From an uncultured Blautia sp. (GTDB lineage: Bacteria; Bacillota; Clostridia; Lachnospirales; Lachnospiraceae), in the NCBI GenBank assembly GCA_934409175.1, contig CAKRVX010000001.1, positions 1-63,333 of the forward strand: 63,333 nucleotides of DNA, read 5' to 3'. Positions 60,950 to 63,333 of the stretch are shown in pieces. The notes beneath the pieces are model-generated. The model did not search any database, was not told the origin of the DNA, and saw nothing but the letters and a program-made list of their open reading frames with translations. Numbering within the stretch: position 1 is the stretch's first letter; every line of letters starts with the position of its first letter. Both the position numbers and the translations under genes were made by a program.

Positions 60950-62368
60950 TTACTCTACAATACACACACGGATCAGATTGGTTCTGCCCGGGATTCCAAG
61001 AGGTACACCACCTGCAAATACAATGGTATCTCCCACATTTACAAGCTTATGTTTCTGTGCTGCTTCAATTGCTCTCAGACAAAGGATTTCTGAACTGTAT
61101 TCTTCCTTGATCAGCATTGGATAAACGCCCCAGGACAGATTCAGCTGACGCAGAACTCTTTCTGAACTTGTACATGCACCAATCAGACATCCTGGTCTGT
61201 GCTTGGACATCATATGTGCAGTGCTTCCTGATTTCGTTACTGCCAGAATTGCCTGTGCTTTCAGATCAATCGCCGTCAGACATGTAGCGTGTGCAATCGC
61301 ATTGGTAATATCCGGATTTTCATTTCTGTCCGTCTTTTTAAAGATTGCGTTGTAATCAATATTCTCTTCCATATGCTCTGCAATACGACTCATCATCTGA
61401 AGAGCCTGAACCGGATATTTGCCGGCAGCAGTTTCACCGGAAAGCATTGTCGCACTTGTTCCCTGATAAATAGCATTGGCAACGTCTGTGGCTTCCGCAC
61501 GGGTAGGTCTCGGATGAGAAATCATGGAATCCAGCATCTGTGTTGCAGTGATGACCGGTTTTCCTGCTGTATAAACTTTCTGAATGATCTTCTGCTGGAT
61601 AACCGGTACATATTCCGGCGGAATCTCTACACCCATATCACCTCTGGCAATCATGATTCCATCCGCAGCCTCGATAATTTCATCTATATTATCAACACCC
61701 TGCTGATTTTCAATCTTTGCAATGATCTGAATTTCTTCGCCGCCATTATCCTTAAGAATTTTTCTCACTTCTCTGACATCGTCAGCAGTACGTGTAAAAG
61801 ATGCGGCAACAAAATCAAATCCCTCTTTAATACCAAACAGAAGATCATCATGGTCTTTCTTACTGATAAATGGCATCTTCAGATCTGCGCCAGGTACATT
61901 AACTCCTTTTTTATCTCCAATGATTCCTGCATTGATAACTTTACAGACAATATCTTGTCCTTCAATATCCTGAACTTCCAGATCTACCAGTCCATCATCA
62001 ATGAGGATATGTCCTCCTGGTTTTACATCCTTATAAAGTTCTTTATAAGTAATACTGACCTTTTCCTTTGTTCCTTCAATCTCTTTATTTGTAAATGTAA
62101 ATTTCTGTCCCTCTTCCAGAGCCACTTTACCATCTTTAAAACATCCCAGCCTGATTTCCGGGCCTTTGGTATCCAGAAGTGCCGCAACCGGTCTGTCATA
62201 TTTTTTACGAAGAGCTCTCAGTTTCTGAATACGACCTCTCTGCTCATCGTGAGGTCCATGAGAAAAGTTAAAACGCGCAACGTCCATTCCCTCTCTCACA
62301 AGCTGCTCCATAATATCTCCCTTATCGGTAGACGGTCCCATTGTACAGATTATTTTAGTTTTTCTCAT
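60950..62368 (-). CDS. pyk: Pyruvate kinase
   Basis: Pyruvate kinase makes pyruvate and ATP from phosphoenolpyruvate and ADP, the last glycolytic step. The 472-residue protein begins MRKTKIICTMGPSTDKGDI and has NFSHG, DTKGPEIR, IIAKIENQQGVDNIDEII (with the catalytic Lys region) and MIARGDMGVEIP. The C-terminal regulatory domain lacks the extra PEP-utilising extension found in Bacillus. The start at 62368 follows GGAGG eight bases upstream. It is monocistronic, with a promoter at 62462-62490. Confidence 0.97.
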   Translation of the reverse strand: MRKTKIICTMGPSTDKGDIMEQLVREGMDVARFNFSHGPHDEQRGRIQKLRALRKKYDRPVAALLDTKGPEIRLGCFKDGKVALEEGQKFTFTNKEIEGTKEKVSITYKELYKDVKPGGHILIDDGLVDLEVQDIEGQDIVCKVINAGIIGDKKGVNVPGADLKMPFISKKDHDDLLFGIKEGFDFVAASFTRTADDVREVRKILKDNGGEEIQIIAKIENQQGVDNIDEIIEAADGIMIARGDMGVEIPPEYVPVIQQKIIQKVYTAGKPVITATQMLDSMISHPRPTRAEATDVANAIYQGTSATMLSGETAAGKYPVQALQMMSRIAEHMEENIDYNAIFKKTDRNENPDITNAIAHATCLTAIDLKAQAILAVTKSGSTAHMMSKHRPGCLIGACTSSERVLRQLNLSWGVYPMLIKEEYSSEILCLRAIEAAQKHKLVNVGDTIVFAGGVPLGIPGRTNLIRVCIVE

Positions 62369-62461
62369 TAATCTTTCCTCCAACTATCATTCATATCTAT
62401 CTTTTCTTCTGTTACCGATATGACCCTAAATCTTCTTTTCTACTATTATCAATTCAAGTAA

Positions 62462-62490
62462 AAAATACCATCTATGAAACCGTATGTCAA
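62462..62490 (-). promoter_or_regulatory. Promoter of pyruvate kinase
   Basis: On the minus strand, TTGACA (62490-62485), 17 bases, TATTTT (62467-62462). It lies 94 bases upstream of the pyk start. Confidence 0.7.
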
Positions 62491-62561
62491 TATTGAGTTT
62501 TTTATTTTTTTGGTTTTATTTCAGCTATTGTCTGACAAAAAAATAACATACTTTTTTATCA

Positions 62562-63092
62562 TCAAAAGCCAAAGTCCTCATAATCTTCTGGCAGGAAACG
62601 ATGATAAATAATATGGCAGCCCTCATCTTTAAAACAATAATAATAAGGATCCCTGCCATCTCCAAATCGAATCATTTCATCAAATTCGCCATTATCCATT
62701 TTCTCTGTGATGATTTTGTCAGAATACTCATAAAACAGTCTCTTAATCTCATCCATTGTACAGTCATGACGTCCCACAAGCTCTACCAGTGCTTTAATAA
62801 ATTCATTATCCTTCATATTATTGTGCACATATTCTGACGCTTTATCAGAAACTGTAAAACTAAATCTGTCTCCTCTGTGAGAAATTATCACATCACCAAA
62901 TTTTTCTTTGATATAGGAAGGAAAGTCTTTCAGAATATCCATCATTCCCACTGCATCCACCTGACTGCTGAAAAAATGATTCAAAGATCCCAGTGGATAA
63001 TAAAGACTGATCTTCTCTTTTCTATATCCTAATTTTGCCTGTTCTTCTTTAATAACATCAATAAGGCTTGTTTCCAGCCTGCTGTAATCCAT
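62562..63092 (-). CDS. DUF3877-family protein
   Basis: The 176-residue cytosolic protein begins MDYSRLETSLIDVIKEEQAK and is recognised as a DUF3877-type family of Lachnospiraceae with unknown function. It is mixed alpha/beta, rich in aromatic residues at the end (DPYYYCFKDEGCHIIYHRF), with no nucleotide or metal motif. GGAGG six bases before the ATG fixes the start. It stands alone between pyk and the right edge. Confidence 0.75.
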   Translation of the reverse strand: MDYSRLETSLIDVIKEEQAKLGYRKEKISLYYPLGSLNHFFSSQVDAVGMMDILKDFPSYIKEKFGDVIISHRGDRFSFTVSDKASEYVHNNMKDNEFIKALVELVGRHDCTMDEIKRLFYEYSDKIITEKMDNGEFDEMIRFGDGRDPYYYCFKDEGCHIIYHRFLPEDYEDFGF

Positions 63093-63294
63093 ATATGAAA
63101 CCTCCGTTTTTATCTTCTTATCCAGTTAATATTTTATCAGACTGTTTGTGAAAATCAATGTCTTTCTTTCTCAATTATCCTGATAATTTTGTTTATTTTT
63201 CCGTCAAAATCAAGTAGACATTCACACTCGAAACAGAGAGCTTGCCTGATTTAATCAAAAAAGGGGCTGTGAAAGAAGAATAGTCCCGAAAAAA

Positions 63295-63333
63295 AGAAAG
63301 ACCAAGAGTTTATATTGAACTCAAGGTCTTTCT
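63295..63333 (-). terminator. Terminator-like hairpin at the right edge
   Basis: AGAAAGACC (63295-63303) pairs with GGTCTTTCT (63325-63333), and GAGTT (63306-63310) pairs with AACTC (63318-63322), with matching AA/AA bulges. On the minus strand a T-run follows, so it would end a minus-strand gene lying to the right of the window. Confidence 0.65.

Noticed and set aside
63255..63294. Insertion-sequence end suggested by GGGGCTGT and nearby repeats at the right edge
   Set aside because: No transposase or second end is visible; only the terminator-like hairpin is supported.
1..63333. CRISPR array, prophage, toxin-antitoxin or secondary-metabolite cluster
   Set aside because: I found no regularly spaced repeats, phage structural genes, integrases, small toxin pairs or synthase genes; nearly all space is housekeeping or surface genes.

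Overview
The window looks like a chromosomal segment of a low-GC, Gram-positive, endospore-forming member of the Clostridia, most probably a Lachnospiraceae gut commensal of the Blautia/Dorea type. The evidence is: strong AGGAGG ribosome sites; a SigH gene and a Spo0A-type DNA-binding protein; a CIRCE element; surface proteins ending in a KTGD-hydrophobic-basic tail; several small families I associate with Lachnospiraceae (DUF6142, DUF5721, DUF3877); and the ispF-cysS-mrnC-rlmB-sigH order typical of Firmicutes. The genus assignment is inference. I see no prophage, CRISPR array or insertion sequence.

Layout. 1-551 holds tandem rRNA-type promoters firing leftward out of the window. 552-3070: a LysR regulator divergent from an NSS-family sodium symporter. 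3218-10399 (minus): HAD phosphatase, radA with a small overlapping partner, gntR-clpC, an SseB-like protein and an AlkD-like glycosylase. 10586-13155: a sorted Cna_B-domain surface protein broken by a frameshift. 13420-16948: purE-purM-purN-purD. 17086-24821: pyrC-pyrF-pyrK-pyrD-pyrE, followed closely by three small membrane proteins and a long M29-type aminopeptidase. 25111-27852: a cold-shock gene with a large leader hairpin, an acidic membrane protein, DegV, DUF5721 and a solo Spo0A C-terminal domain. 28110-32909: htpG, whose CIRCE operator also looks like the terminator of the surface-protein gene before it. 33072-35391: two HAD phosphatases, maf and a small acidic protein. 36080-42945: glnS, tRNA-Thr(GGU) and the egsA-ispF-cysS-mrnC-rlmB-sigH operon. 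43058-49225: a secreted beta-lactamase-fold protein, a nuclease-helicase fusion, aspartate kinase and trmO. 49364-52916 (plus): an AGCS symporter and a GH31 glucosidase. 53014-57302: larC, larB, azlD, a damaged azlC and a rhodanese/PP-loop fusion. 57541-63092: tcdA, a PIG-L deacetylase, glucokinase, a YczE-like protein, pyruvate kinase and DUF3877.

How the genes fit together. The de novo pyrimidine set is complete from dihydroorotase through UMP synthesis. The purine set is partial (purE, M, N, D), so the remaining steps must be encoded elsewhere. Protein-quality genes (clpC, htpG, csp) each carry a different regulatory arrangement: a GntR partner, CIRCE, and a leader hairpin. Carbon metabolism is represented by GH31, glucokinase and pyruvate kinase. 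The larBC pair points to a nickel-pincer cofactor enzyme, but neither larA nor larE is present here.

The most interesting signals are regulatory. They are the dual CIRCE/terminator, the csp leader hairpin followed by a U-tract, and hairpins starting at the predicted transcription start of purE and of the DUF5721 gene. I found no clear novel defence or mobile system. The RecB-like nuclease/XPD-like helicase fusion and the rhodanese/PP-loop fusion beside larBC are the best protein-level leads.
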